This document shows positions 6,368 to 13,161 of a stretch of 14,132 nt of DNA, piece by piece. The stretch spans positions 1-14,132 of the forward strand of contig JANQFM010000451.1 in the NCBI GenBank assembly GCA_028277865.1, in the 5' to 3' direction. The position numbers and the translations under genes were made by a program. The notes below the pieces were generated by a model, which did not search any database, was not told where the DNA came from, and worked only from the letters and a program-made list of their open reading frames with translations. Position 1 is the stretch's first letter. Each line of letters opens with the position of its first letter. The DNA is from Acidobacteriota bacterium (lineage in GTDB: Bacteria > Acidobacteriota > UBA6911 > RPQK01 > DATIPO01).

Positions 6368-7525
6368 ATGCACTTCAACCAGCGCGTTCGCACCGTCGTG
6401 CTGCTCGCCTTTTTGCTGCCAAACCTGGTCTTCTGCGCGGAGATTCCTTCACAGAAGGCAATCAGCAATGAGGAGTTTCAGAGCCTTTCTCTCGATCTGA
6501 GTGAAAACAACGGCTTTTTTCCGACCGACAACCTGGTTTCCAATGAGACTTCTTACCTGCATGTGGTATCGCACATCGAGCAGGTGATTCGACCGGGCGG
6601 CGCTTACATCGGGGTGGGGCCCGAGCAGAATTTCAGCTATATCGCCCATGCCCGTCCAGCCATTGTCTTCATCGTGGACATCCGCAGAGACAACCTCTTG
6701 CACCACCTGTGGCTCAAGGAGCTTTTTGCTGCTTCGAAGGACCGCATGGAGTATCTGGCACGACTTTTCGGCCGCCCGCCTCCGCAAGGAATCCGGCTCT
6801 CCGCAGACGCCAATTCCCTCAAGCTGCTCAAACTGTTCGAAGGCCTGGCTCCCAATGAGCCGTTTTTCAAAGAAACCATCGAGAAGCTGTGGCAGTCCAT
6901 CCGCAGCAAGTTTCCGCGCCTTGTCAATGACAGGGACCGGGTCACCGTCGAGCGGATCGCCCGTTCCTTCCACTATCAAGGGCTCGAAATCGCTTATGAG
7001 ATTCCGGGGCGCCCCGAATTGAACTTCTTTCCTTCCTGGGGGTCTCTGCTGATCGAGACCGATCTTGCAGGCCGTTTGGGCCACTACCTCAACAGCCAGG
7101 AAAGCTTTCTCTTCCTTAAAAGGCTCCAGCAGGACAATCGCCTCATTCCGGTGGTGGGCAATTTGTCCGGAAGCAAGGCGGTCCAAGGCGTAGCTGCCGA
7201 ATTGAAGCGGCGCGAGCTGAAAGTTTCGATTTTTTACCTTTCCAACGTTGAATTTTACCTCTTCCGCAACGGCACCATGAGCCGCTTCATCGATAATCTC
7301 TCCGCCTTGCCCAGCGATGAACGCAGCATCGTCATCCGCAGCTACTTCAACCAACTGACCGGCTATCGCGAATCGCATCCGGACTCGGTCGCAGGCCACC
7401 TCTCCGTGTCGCTGGTGCAGCGTATCCACAGCCTCTTGCTGAACGCCCGCAGCCGGCCCTATACGGATTATTGGGATCTGGTCACCCGCGACTACGTGCC
7501 CTTGAATGAAACGTCCAATCCTTAA
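6368..7525 (+). CDS. Exported conserved protein with Rossmann-like core (LIC_10091-type), function unknown
   Basis: The 385-residue protein begins with a signal peptide: Arg-rich start, hydrophobic VVLLAFLLPNLVF at 10-22, probable cleavage near Ala24. The most conserved-looking part is RPGGAYIGVGPEQNFSYIA (75-93) followed by FIVDIRRDNLLHHLWLKELF (101-120). The second block looks like a strand-loop-strand with an acidic turn, as in methyltransferase-like Rossmann folds. I recall this pattern from an uncharacterised family related to leptospiral LIC_10091. Export would be unusual for a SAM-dependent enzyme, so catalysis is not claimed. ATGs at 6341 and 6359 are also in frame, but the first is upstream of TATAAT and the second overlaps it. 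The preceding glycosyltransferase gene is separated by a MITE-like element, so it is probably its own unit. Confidence 0.7.
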   Translation: MHFNQRVRTVVLLAFLLPNLVFCAEIPSQKAISNEEFQSLSLDLSENNGFFPTDNLVSNETSYLHVVSHIEQVIRPGGAYIGVGPEQNFSYIAHARPAIVFIVDIRRDNLLHHLWLKELFAASKDRMEYLARLFGRPPPQGIRLSADANSLKLLKLFEGLAPNEPFFKETIEKLWQSIRSKFPRLVNDRDRVTVERIARSFHYQGLEIAYEIPGRPELNFFPSWGSLLIETDLAGRLGHYLNSQESFLFLKRLQQDNRLIPVVGNLSGSKAVQGVAAELKRRELKVSIFYLSNVEFYLFRNGTMSRFIDNLSALPSDERSIVIRSYFNQLTGYRESHPDSVAGHLSVSLVQRIHSLLLNARSRPYTDYWDLVTRDYVPLNETSNP

Positions 7526-7611
7526 TCAGTTGGGCAGTCAGAGGCTAACCCGGAATTCTCCAGCAGCTAGCCCGACAGCTCCTGTATTTCTTGGGCGGAA
7601 CTGCGAGCCTG
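7526..7611. other. Convergent intergenic gap with no visible terminator
   Basis: The 86 bases lie between the stop codons of the exported-protein gene and the truncated ATPase gene. I see no stem followed by a T-run on either strand, and no gene. Confidence 0.5.
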
Positions 7612-8403
7612 TCAGCGAGTGATGCCGTGATCCGCTCCGAGGTCAGCGCACAGGCGGCGAAGGCGACCCACCAGGTAAAGCGGAAAGGAGGCCAGTGTGA
7701 AGGGGACATTGGTGCCCACCGAAAGAGCGGTCTCCGCCTCAAGAAGCGAAGGCGCGGCACCCGAGAGGCGTACGGCGAATGTCCGTTCTTTCTCACGGAC
7801 AAAGAGGTGGAGCGATTTCAAGGTGCCGGTCTTGCCCGCCTTGACCTCGATTGGGGTGATCTGATTCCCCTGTGAAATCAGATAGTCGATTTCAGCCGAT
7901 GAGGTACGCTTTTCGCGGGTCCAATAAAATAGCTGGGGCTCGCGCCAAAAAGCCTCCGAATAAAGAAGGTGCTGGCCGACGAATTGCTCGCAAAGGGTGC
8001 CCTGGTTGATCATCAGGATGTCGCTGGCGGCTTCCAGGCCCAGGATCGACAAGCCCAAGGCGGATGCCATCAGCCCGACGTCCAGGCAGAGAACCTTGAA
8101 GCGGCGCTCGTCCGCCTCGGCGCCCAAAGGGATCCCGTTGGCGGCAGTGTGGCGCACCCGGTAGGCGACTCGGGCCAGGGTGAGGTGACGCAACGCTGCG
8201 GCCAAGTCCTTGGCTCTCTCGTTGCGGTCGATGTGCGCATAGATCAGTTTTCTTCCCACCAGGCGCGGCAGTTGTTCGAAGACCTTGCGCATTCGAAAGG
8301 TGTTGACTGAAGGTGCGTACTTGCCGAAATCATCATGCAAAGTGGAGAGGATCGAGTGCTTGACTGCCTCGCTCTCGCCACTCCTGCAAATCGGCCATCG
8401 CAT
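7612..8403 (-). pseudogene. 5'-truncated DUF4143-type ATPase (C-terminal part only)
   Basis: The 263 residues match only the C-terminal part of the AAA_14/DUF4143 proteins, which are normally about 380-450 residues. Visible landmarks are HSILSTLHDDFGKYAP, then the DUF4143 helical region with RFKVLCLDVGLMASALGL, GTLCEQFVGQHLL, and the nuclease-like EIDYLISQGNQITPIEVKAGK (Glu/Asp then E-x-K, as in PD-(D/E)XK folds). The end LYLVGRL is normal for the family. The N-terminal ATPase domain with Walker A and B is absent. An in-frame TGA sits 9 bases before the ATG at 8403, and the first residues do not look like family sequence. A 16-bp tandem repeat and a possible insertion-sequence end lie directly upstream. 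It is probably a non-functional remnant; expression of the orphan nuclease-like domain cannot be excluded. Confidence 0.75.
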
Positions 8404-8410
8404 GACGTTT

Positions 8411-8446
8411 CATTGGCTCTCCATGACATTGGCTCTCCATGACATT
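8411..8446. repeat. 16-bp tandem repeat, 2.25 copies
   Basis: CATTGGCTCTCCATGA occurs perfectly at 8411-8426 and 8427-8442, followed by CATT. It abuts the broken 5' end of the DUF4143 remnant and may be a junction scar of the event that removed the ATPase domain. Confidence 0.85.
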
Positions 8447-8450
8447 TTTA

Positions 8451-8495
8451 GGGGTAATTTTAGCAGAAATGTGACAAAATACGGGGTGACTTTAG
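8451..8495. mobile_element. Possible decayed insertion-sequence terminus (repeated GGGGTNAYTTTAG)
   Basis: GGGGTAATTTTAG (8451-8463) and GGGGTGACTTTAG (8483-8495) share 11 of 13 bases in the same orientation, 32 bases apart. They are flanked by TGACATTTTT and TGACAAAAT. The stretch is markedly AT-richer than its surroundings. Repeated short boxes of this kind are known at ends of IS21-type elements. No transposase is present, so this is a tentative call based on pattern. Confidence 0.35.
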
Positions 8496-8510
8496 GAGCG
8501 GAGAGATATT

Positions 8511-8609
8511 TCACGCCAAGTTGCAAAGTCGCAAAGAAGAACGCGAAGCTTCAGATTGACTCCCTTTTCTTTTCTTTTCTGGCCTTCGCGGATTCGCGGC
8601 TTGGCGTGA
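8511..8609. repeat. Inverted pair of octamer-repeat tracts overlapping the rdgB 3' end
   Basis: TCACGCCAAG at 8511-8520 is perfectly inverted as CTTGGCGTGA at 8600-8609. The left arm continues on the plus strand in strict 8-base steps: CGCCAAGT (8514), TGCAAAGT (8522), CGCAAAGA (8530). The right arm, read on the minus strand, does the same: CGCCAAGC, CGCGAATC, CGCGAAGG. The spacer is CT-rich (TTTTCTTTTC). Transcribed from rdgB it could form a long hairpin and may end the operon, though no terminal U-run follows the stem. Confidence 0.8.
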
Positions 8610-9191
8610 GGTCTGGATCTTGGCCAGGAGCCGGCGCAGGGCCTGGGCTCGGTGGGAGAGGCGGTTTTTTTCGGATGGGCTCAGTTCGGCGAAGGTCTTC
8701 CGGCGGGGCGGATAGTAAAAGATCGGGTCGTAGCCGAAGCCCCGGCTGCCGCGCGGTGTATCGATGATCTGGCCTTGGACTGTTCCCTCGACTTCGATTC
8801 TGCCTTCGGGCAGGCGCAGGCAGATGGCACAGACGAAGCGGGCCGTGCGGGGCAGGGTACCTCGTTGCGCTTCGGCTTCATGGATCCAGCTCAGCAGCAC
8901 GGCGATGCGCTGCCGGTCGCTGTCCGCCACCCGGGCTGAGCGGACACCGGGACGTCCCCCCAGGGCATCGACTTCCAGGCCGGAATCGTCGGCCAGGCAA
9001 GGGACTGCCAGCTGCTCGAAATAGTAGTCCGCCTTGAGCCGGGCGTTGCCTCGGAAAGTGGATTCCGTTTCCTGCGGCTCTGCAAGGGGCGGGAAATCAG
9101 CCAGGCTGCTCAGCTCGAATCCGCAGGGCTCGAGCGCCGCACGGTATTCGGAGGCCTTGCCGGGATTGCTAGTCGCGATTAACAGGCGCAA
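8511..9191 (-). CDS. rdgB: RdgB/HAM1 non-canonical purine NTP pyrophosphatase, with repeat-derived C-terminal tail
   Basis: The enzyme hydrolyses dITP, ITP and XTP to monophosphates, keeping deaminated purines out of DNA and RNA. Family motifs are all present: ATSNPGKASEY (6-16), the substrate-binding TFRGNARLKA (45-54), ADDSGLEVDALGGRPGVRSAR (67-87) with the catalytic and metal-binding acids, and GSRGFGYDPIF (148-158) followed by FAELSPSEKNRLSHRAQAL. Typical RdgB proteins are about 195-205 residues. This one has 226 because the last 32 codons (about 195-226) lie inside the inverted octamer repeat, giving a basic, low-complexity tail; even the TGA stop belongs to the repeat arm. The start is TTG at 9191, overlapping rph by 23 bases, so translation is coupled. 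It is the last gene of the operon. Confidence 0.93.
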   Translation of the reverse strand: MRLLIATSNPGKASEYRAALEPCGFELSSLADFPPLAEPQETESTFRGNARLKADYYFEQLAVPCLADDSGLEVDALGGRPGVRSARVADSDRQRIAVLLSWIHEAEAQRGTLPRTARFVCAICLRLPEGRIEVEGTVQGQIIDTPRGSRGFGYDPIFYYPPRRKTFAELSPSEKNRLSHRAQALRRLLAKIQTSRQAANPRRPEKKRKGSQSEASRSSLRLCNLA

Positions 9192-9969
9192 GGGTGAAAC
9201 TCTTCAGGGTTTGCAGCAGGCCGTCCATGTCCTCGATCTCAGCCTTGAGAACCTCTTTTTGCTTGTCGATCATGGTTTCGATGCCGCTGCTGGCCAGATC
9301 CATCATGTCGTCCATCTGCTTGCGCGAAAAGGGGTGTTTTTCGGCTGTTCCCTGGACCTCCACAAAAAATCCTCGGCTGGTCATAACCACATTCATGTCC
9401 ACATCGGCGCTTGAATCTTCGGAGTAGTCCAGGTCGAGGCGAGGCTCGATGCCCACCATGCCGACGCTGACGGCGCCCAGGTAGTCGTACAGCGGAGGCT
9501 CCTTGATGAGGCCTTTCTCCTTCATTCTCCCCAGCGCCAGGGCCACGGCCACAAATGCGCCCGAGATGGAAGCGGTCCGGGTACCTCCGTCTGCCTGGAT
9601 CACGTCGCAGTCGACCCAGATGGTACGTTCGCCAAGGCGGCGCAAATCAACCACCGAACGCAGCGAACGGCCGATCAGGCGCTGAATCTCCTGCGTCCTC
9701 CCTCCCAGGCGACCTTTGGAGGCTTCTCTTTGGATTCTGGTATTGGTGGAGCGGGGCAGCATGCCGTACTCGCCGGTGACCCATCCCTGACCCTGTCCCC
9801 TTAAAAAAGGGGGGATCCGGTCCTCGACACTGGCGGTACACAGGACGCGGGTTTTCCCTGTCGAAATAAGGACGGAGCCTTCGGCGTGCATGGTGAAGTG
9901 GGGGATGATCTCGATGGGGCGCATTTCGTCCGGGGCGCGACCGTCTTTTCTTCCAGGCATGGCGGCCAT
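9169..9969 (-). CDS. rph: Ribonuclease PH
   Basis: RNase PH is a phosphate-dependent 3'-5' exoribonuclease that trims tRNA precursors and forms a hexameric ring. The 266-residue protein is about 25 residues longer than the commonest length but well conserved. It has KDGRAPDEMRPIEI (8-21), HAEGSVLI, TRVLCTASVEDRIPPFLRG, GWVTGEYGMLPRST (62-75), GRTQEIQRLIGRSLRSVVD (90-108), and the phosphate-binding ADGGTRTASISGA (126-138, Arg131). The C-terminal EVQGTAEKHPFSRKQMDDMM is also typical. The start is taken at ATG 9969, one base after the stop of the GerMN gene; ATG at 9960 (MPGRKDGR) is an alternative. The gene order GerMN-rph-rdgB is the same as in Bacillus, which supports shared transcription. 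Confidence 0.95.
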   Translation of the reverse strand: MAAMPGRKDGRAPDEMRPIEIIPHFTMHAEGSVLISTGKTRVLCTASVEDRIPPFLRGQGQGWVTGEYGMLPRSTNTRIQREASKGRLGGRTQEIQRLIGRSLRSVVDLRRLGERTIWVDCDVIQADGGTRTASISGAFVAVALALGRMKEKGLIKEPPLYDYLGAVSVGMVGIEPRLDLDYSEDSSADVDMNVVMTSRGFFVEVQGTAEKHPFSRKQMDDMMDLASSGIETMIDKQKEVLKAEIEDMDGLLQTLKSFTLAPVNRD

Positions 9970-9970
9970 T

Positions 9971-10558
9971 TTACATGAAGGGTTCCCGGATGGAAACATG
10001 ACCGGCGAAGGTGGGGCGGTCCTGGCCCTCGACGAGGAACTTGACGCGCTGGACGGCTTCGATGTTGGCCGTCACTGAGCGGCTCAACGACATCAGGGCC
10101 CAATATTCGGTCAAGGCGCTGCCTGCGAGTTGCTGGGCCGTCTCCGCCGACAGGTCGACCACGGCCGTACCGTCTTCAAGCAGGTAAAGCTGCCGCAGCC
10201 GCGAGGAAGGGCCAAAGACGTTGAGCTGATCAGTGGGTCCCCGCAAGACCTCGCCAATGATCTGGCGGGCCATGACAAGAGGATCGTCTGAAGCATACAG
10301 GGAGCGCATTTCGGGATTGAGCAACAGCTCATTCAAGAGCGGGGGGGCTGCAACGTGGAAATACAGCTGCAGATCGGTCTTGGATCCCTCGGCCTGGACC
10401 TCCATCAGTTCGGGATCCGACTCGGCCGCCCTTTCCAGCTGGGCATCCCTCGTTTGCCGGCCTTGCATGTAAAGGAGGACAAAGGCGCCCACCGAAGCGG
10501 CTGCAACCAGGATCAAAGCGATCAAGATGCGGCGATATTCGGACGAAGCCCTGTTCAC
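9971..10558 (-). CDS. Membrane-anchored GerMN-domain protein
   Basis: The 195-residue protein has an N-terminal membrane anchor (ILIALILVAAASVGAFVLLY, about 11-30), a short linker, and one GerMN domain from about residue 62 to 193. Domain landmarks are LQLYFHVAAP, the MARQIIGEVLRGPTDQLNVFGP helix-and-loop, LRQLYLLEDGTAVVDLS, and the closing VKFLVEGQDRPTFAGHVSIREPFM. GerMN domains occur in Bacillus GerM, a sporulation and germination protein, but also in non-sporulating bacteria beside cell-wall amidases, suggesting a role in periplasmic peptidoglycan remodelling. Its GTG start overlaps the amidase stop (GTGA, 4 bases), so the two are likely made together. Nothing here implies sporulation. Confidence 0.88.
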   Translation of the reverse strand: MNRASSEYRRILIALILVAAASVGAFVLLYMQGRQTRDAQLERAAESDPELMEVQAEGSKTDLQLYFHVAAPPLLNELLLNPEMRSLYASDDPLVMARQIIGEVLRGPTDQLNVFGPSSRLRQLYLLEDGTAVVDLSAETAQQLAGSALTEYWALMSLSRSVTANIEAVQRVKFLVEGQDRPTFAGHVSIREPFM

Positions 10559-12099
10559 GACAAGAATTCCTCCAAAGCTGCCACCACAGCAGCCGCCATC
10601 TTCTCTTGGAAGGCGGGCGAACGGAGCTGTTCGGCATCGGAAGGGTTGCTGACAAAACCCAATTCGACCAGCACCGCCGGAGCTGCTACAGGCGCCAGAA
10701 CAGTCATGGGCGCCTCAACGACTCGGTTGCGGCTTCCGAAAAGCGCATTCAGCCTTCGTTGCAGAACATTGGCCAGTCGGCGGCTCTTGGACAGTTGAGG
10801 CTGCTGCCCCTCGTCCCAGGGCAGTAGCTGCAGCCCCTGGCTGGAGCCGGAGGACGGTTGGCGGGTGTCCTGCTGAGGGCGGCGAGCGTGAATAAAAACC
10901 ACCGGGCCGGAGACGTTGCCTGCGATGGAACGGCCCAGGTGAAGGCTGACAAAGGCCCGGGGCCGATAATAATTGGCAATGGCGCTGCGCTGCTGCAAAT
11001 TCAAATCGACATCCCGAGTCCGTGTCAGGACAGCCTCGAATGAGGTGGATTTCAATCGGCTTCGAATGCGGTTGGCGATCTGCAAGGCGAAGGCCTTTTC
11101 GAGCAGATCGCCCTGAGATCCGCTGGGCAGGGGCTGGCCGCCGTCCAGCCCGCCGTGGCCCGGATCCAAGGCGATGACGGGCCTTCTCGGACGGGGGTCA
11201 TCAAAAGTGGCTTTGCTGTTGGCGGGGTCGGGCACAGCCTCAATCGGAGCAGATTCGGAAGGGGCAGGCGTGACCGGTATGCTGACGATCGCCGGAAGCT
11301 TCGCCAGATCTTCACTGACGGCGGGCTCCGCCCCATAGACGTCGATCACCTGGCGAAAAGGAGTCTGCAGTTGAAACTGCTCAAAGCGGTCGAAGCGTTG
11401 CCCTTTCAGAACTTGAAAAGCGCCAAAGACATGATGCGAATTGAAGTCCAGAGAAGCCACGATCCGAGGGTCCGGCAGCCTTTCCGGGGATTGGGGGACG
11501 ACCCGGTACTCGTCGAATTCGACCAGGATGGCCGACGGCAGCTCCGAAATGCGGATGGGCGCATCGTGCTGGGGCTGAAAGACGATGCGCACCCGGTCGG
11601 GCGGATAGTTGTTGAGCCGTACCACGACCCGGTTCTCCCGCAACCGTTCGAGCCGGTAGTGCCCAGGGGAGGAACGTCTCAGAGTGGCGTCCAGGATCTG
11701 GGGCAGCGCCCGCACCAAAAAATCTTCCGGTACGAACCAGTCGCCCTTGCGGCGCTTCCACACCGGCGCGGAGAGCAGGATGTCCGGCCCTTGACTGGAA
11801 ACGATGGACCGTCCGTCGGACAGGGTCAGGGATCCCCTGGGGCCTTCCAAACGAACTTGTGCTCCGCTTTCGCGCTGGCGCAGTTCCAGGCTGCGGCTTA
11901 AATCCCTGACGCTCAAGAGCCGCATCTCTTTGTGCAGGCGCGACCTGATCTGGCGAGGCCCCTTGCGGTTGTCGATGATGACGCCTTGCTCTGCGGAGGC
12001 TTCCCAGGGCAGCCAGGCGAACATTCCCGCACCACCCAGTGTCAGCAAAATCAAAACGCCAGCTCTGAGGCTTCTTGAAAAACGCCGGTCAGGCATCAT
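10555..12099 (-). CDS. Exported N-acetylmuramoyl-L-alanine amidase (Amidase_3)
   Basis: This zinc amidase cuts the bond between MurNAc and the stem peptide, typically for septum splitting. The 514-residue protein starts with a signal peptide (RRFSRSLRAGVLILLTLGGAGM, cleavage near ASA at 34-36). Residues about 40-260 are beta-rich and resemble copper-amine-oxidase-N-like and AMIN-type wall-targeting modules. A Pro/Ser-rich linker (270-305) leads to the catalytic domain. The zinc and catalytic residues are intact: His315 (DPGHGG), Glu334 (LLEKAFAL), His387 (VSLHLG) and Glu479 (VLVELGFVSN). The Asn usual two residues after the third ligand (SIHxN) is Gly here. The frame stays open upstream to 12366, but that part is heptamer repeat, so ATG 12099 before the signal peptide was chosen (12096 also possible). 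First gene of the amidase-GerMN-rph-rdgB operon. Confidence 0.92.
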   Translation of the reverse strand: MMPDRRFSRSLRAGVLILLTLGGAGMFAWLPWEASAEQGVIIDNRKGPRQIRSRLHKEMRLLSVRDLSRSLELRQRESGAQVRLEGPRGSLTLSDGRSIVSSQGPDILLSAPVWKRRKGDWFVPEDFLVRALPQILDATLRRSSPGHYRLERLRENRVVVRLNNYPPDRVRIVFQPQHDAPIRISELPSAILVEFDEYRVVPQSPERLPDPRIVASLDFNSHHVFGAFQVLKGQRFDRFEQFQLQTPFRQVIDVYGAEPAVSEDLAKLPAIVSIPVTPAPSESAPIEAVPDPANSKATFDDPRPRRPVIALDPGHGGLDGGQPLPSGSQGDLLEKAFALQIANRIRSRLKSTSFEAVLTRTRDVDLNLQQRSAIANYYRPRAFVSLHLGRSIAGNVSGPVVFIHARRPQQDTRQPSSGSSQGLQLLPWDEGQQPQLSKSRRLANVLQRRLNALFGSRNRVVEAPMTVLAPVAAPAVLVELGFVSNPSDAEQLRSPAFQEKMAAAVVAALEEFLS

Positions 12100-12108
12100 C
12101 GGACGGTC

Positions 12109-12114
12109 ATTATA
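12109..12114 (-). promoter_or_regulatory. TATAAT -10 box before the amidase operon
   Basis: A consensus TATAAT on the minus strand lies 9 bases before the ATG at 12099. If used, transcription would begin about 2 bases ahead of the start codon. No good -35 box is found (CTCCAA at 17-base spacing). Confidence 0.45.
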
Positions 12115-12143
12115 GGCAAGCCCTGTGCCTGTTGGAGTTGGAC

Positions 12144-12360
12144 GGAACAGGGAACACAGACCGCGGAGCAAGGAAGAGAGCCGGAAAAAGTGCCGGCTTT
12201 CGGGAAACGGAGAACGAAAGAGGGGCTTCTTATCCTGGACAGCCAGCTTGGCGGGGTGCTGACTGAAATCCCCCAGCCTATCCGCCCTTTCGCGTCCTCC
12301 GGTTTCCCTTTCTTTTCTGAGTCCCTGTCCCATGTTCCGTGTTCCTTGTTCCCCATTCCC
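12144..12360. repeat. Inverted pair of 7-base-period repeat tracts (GGAACA family)
   Basis: The 273-base gap between the amidase and nitroreductase genes holds no gene. On the plus strand, 12144-12178 is five 7-base units starting GGAACAG, GGAACAC and ending GGAAGAG. At 12319-12360 six consecutive heptamers are seen on the opposite orientation (TGTTCCG 12333, TGTTCCT 12340, TGTTCCC 12347, CATTCCC 12354). GGAACAGGGAACA on the left pairs with the right tract at 12 of 13 positions, so a very large stem is possible. The small hairpin GCCGG-GTGCCGGC at about 12180-12199 lies between. Confidence 0.8.
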
Positions 12361-12372
12361 GGACACCGCCGC

Positions 12373-13065
12373 TTACGAATCTGTTCCCGAATCCGGATCA
12401 GGATTCCAGCTGGTGACCTCCTGCAAAGGCTTTCGATTCAATTTGGGGACGGTCGCATCCGACGCAGCATAGCCGACCGGGAAGAGGATATAAGGCTTTT
12501 CATTCTTGGGACGCCCCAGAATCGAGCGCAAAAAGCCCATCGGGCTGGGAGTGTGGGTCAGAGTGCTCAGGCCCATATGGTGCAGGGCGGCGATGAAGAA
12601 GCCGCAGGCGATGCCGACGCTTTCCTGCACATAGTAGTTCTTTTGCTTGCTGCCGCCTTCGCTCAGCCCGTAGCTTTGGGCAAAGACCACCACGATCCAG
12701 GGGACTGTTTCCAGGTAGGGCTTTTGCCAGCTGGTGCCCATTGGCCGGAGCGCCTCCAGCCATTCGTCGGGCATTCGCTTTTCATAGGAGATCTTCTCTT
12801 CCCGCTCGGCTTCGATGCGGATGCGGCGCTTGATTGCGGCGTCATCCACAGCCACGAACCTCCAAGGCTGCCGGTGAGCTCCTGAAGGGGCGCTGGAAGC
12901 AGTGCGGATCGCATACTCGACCAGTCGGCGGTGCACGGGCCGACTGGAAAAACGACGGACGCTTCGCCGCGCGTCCATCTCTTCATAAAACTCCTTGGCC
13001 CGGCGAAGCTGCTCGTTTTCGTCCAGCCGACCAGGCTGGTAGGGAATAAAAGAGTGTTTCGTCAT
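12373..13065 (-). CDS. Nitroreductase-family flavoenzyme, iodotyrosine deiodinase (IYD)-like
   Basis: The 230-residue protein follows the IYD subgroup of FMN-dependent nitroreductases throughout. It has the FMN-phosphate-binding RRSVRRFSSRPV (33-44), SSAPSGAHRQPWRFVAV (57-73), NYYVQESVGIACGFFIAALHH (143-163), LSTLTHTPSPMGFL, LGRPKNEKPYILFPVGYA (183-200), and the terminal VPKLNRKPL (206-214). IYD enzymes reductively remove iodide or other halogens from halotyrosines. The three residues that grip the amino-acid part of the substrate in animal IYD (Glu, Tyr, Lys) align here as Glu90, Tyr94 and Lys115 with identical spacing, so halotyrosine dehalogenation is a real possibility. There is no signal peptide, so it is cytoplasmic. 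The ATG has no clear Shine-Dalgarno. It lies between trmJ and the amidase operon with repeat tracts on both sides. Confidence 0.88.
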   Translation of the reverse strand: MTKHSFIPYQPGRLDENEQLRRAKEFYEEMDARRSVRRFSSRPVHRRLVEYAIRTASSAPSGAHRQPWRFVAVDDAAIKRRIRIEAEREEKISYEKRMPDEWLEALRPMGTSWQKPYLETVPWIVVVFAQSYGLSEGGSKQKNYYVQESVGIACGFFIAALHHMGLSTLTHTPSPMGFLRSILGRPKNEKPYILFPVGYAASDATVPKLNRKPLQEVTSWNPDPDSGTDS

Positions 13066-13088
13066 GATTGCCTGCTTGATCCTGAAAG

Positions 13089-13161
13089 CCTGTAAGGCTG
13101 TGAGGCCTTCGGAATTTTTCTGGTTTGGCCTTCCAGTCTTACAGCCTCACAGCCTTCCAGT
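13089..13161. repeat. Inverted pair of octamer-repeat tracts (GCTGTRAG family) running into the trmJ stop
   Basis: Four perfect 8-base steps occupy 13130-13161; on the minus strand they read ACTGGAAG, GCTGTGAG, GCTGTAAG, ACTGGAAG. The plus strand carries CCTGTAAG and GCTGTGAG at 13089-13104. GGCTGTGAGG (13096-13105) and CCTCACAGCC (13145-13154) are a perfect 10-bp inverted repeat. The trmJ stop codon (13147-13149) and its last four codons are inside the right tract. Confidence 0.85.

Noticed and set aside
6449..7429. A 326-codon open frame on the minus strand
   Set aside because: It lies wholly opposite the exported-protein gene, which has a signal peptide and conserved-looking motifs; it is a GC-rich shadow.
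8665..8671. A7 run in rdgB as a programmed frameshift site
   Set aside because: The normal frame encodes the conserved SPSEKNRLSHRAQAL block straight through the run, so no shift is needed.
12144..12360. CRISPR array
   Set aside because: Repeats are 7 bases, directly adjacent and without spacers; no cas genes are present.
12100..12366. N-terminal extension of the amidase (frame open to 12366)
   Set aside because: The extra 89 codons translate heptamer repeats and precede a proper signal peptide; a TATAAT lies between them and the chosen ATG.
13089..13154. Rho-independent terminator after trmJ
   Set aside because: The inverted repeat could pair, but the stem is split by a 39-base loop and no U-run follows; a repeat explanation fits better.
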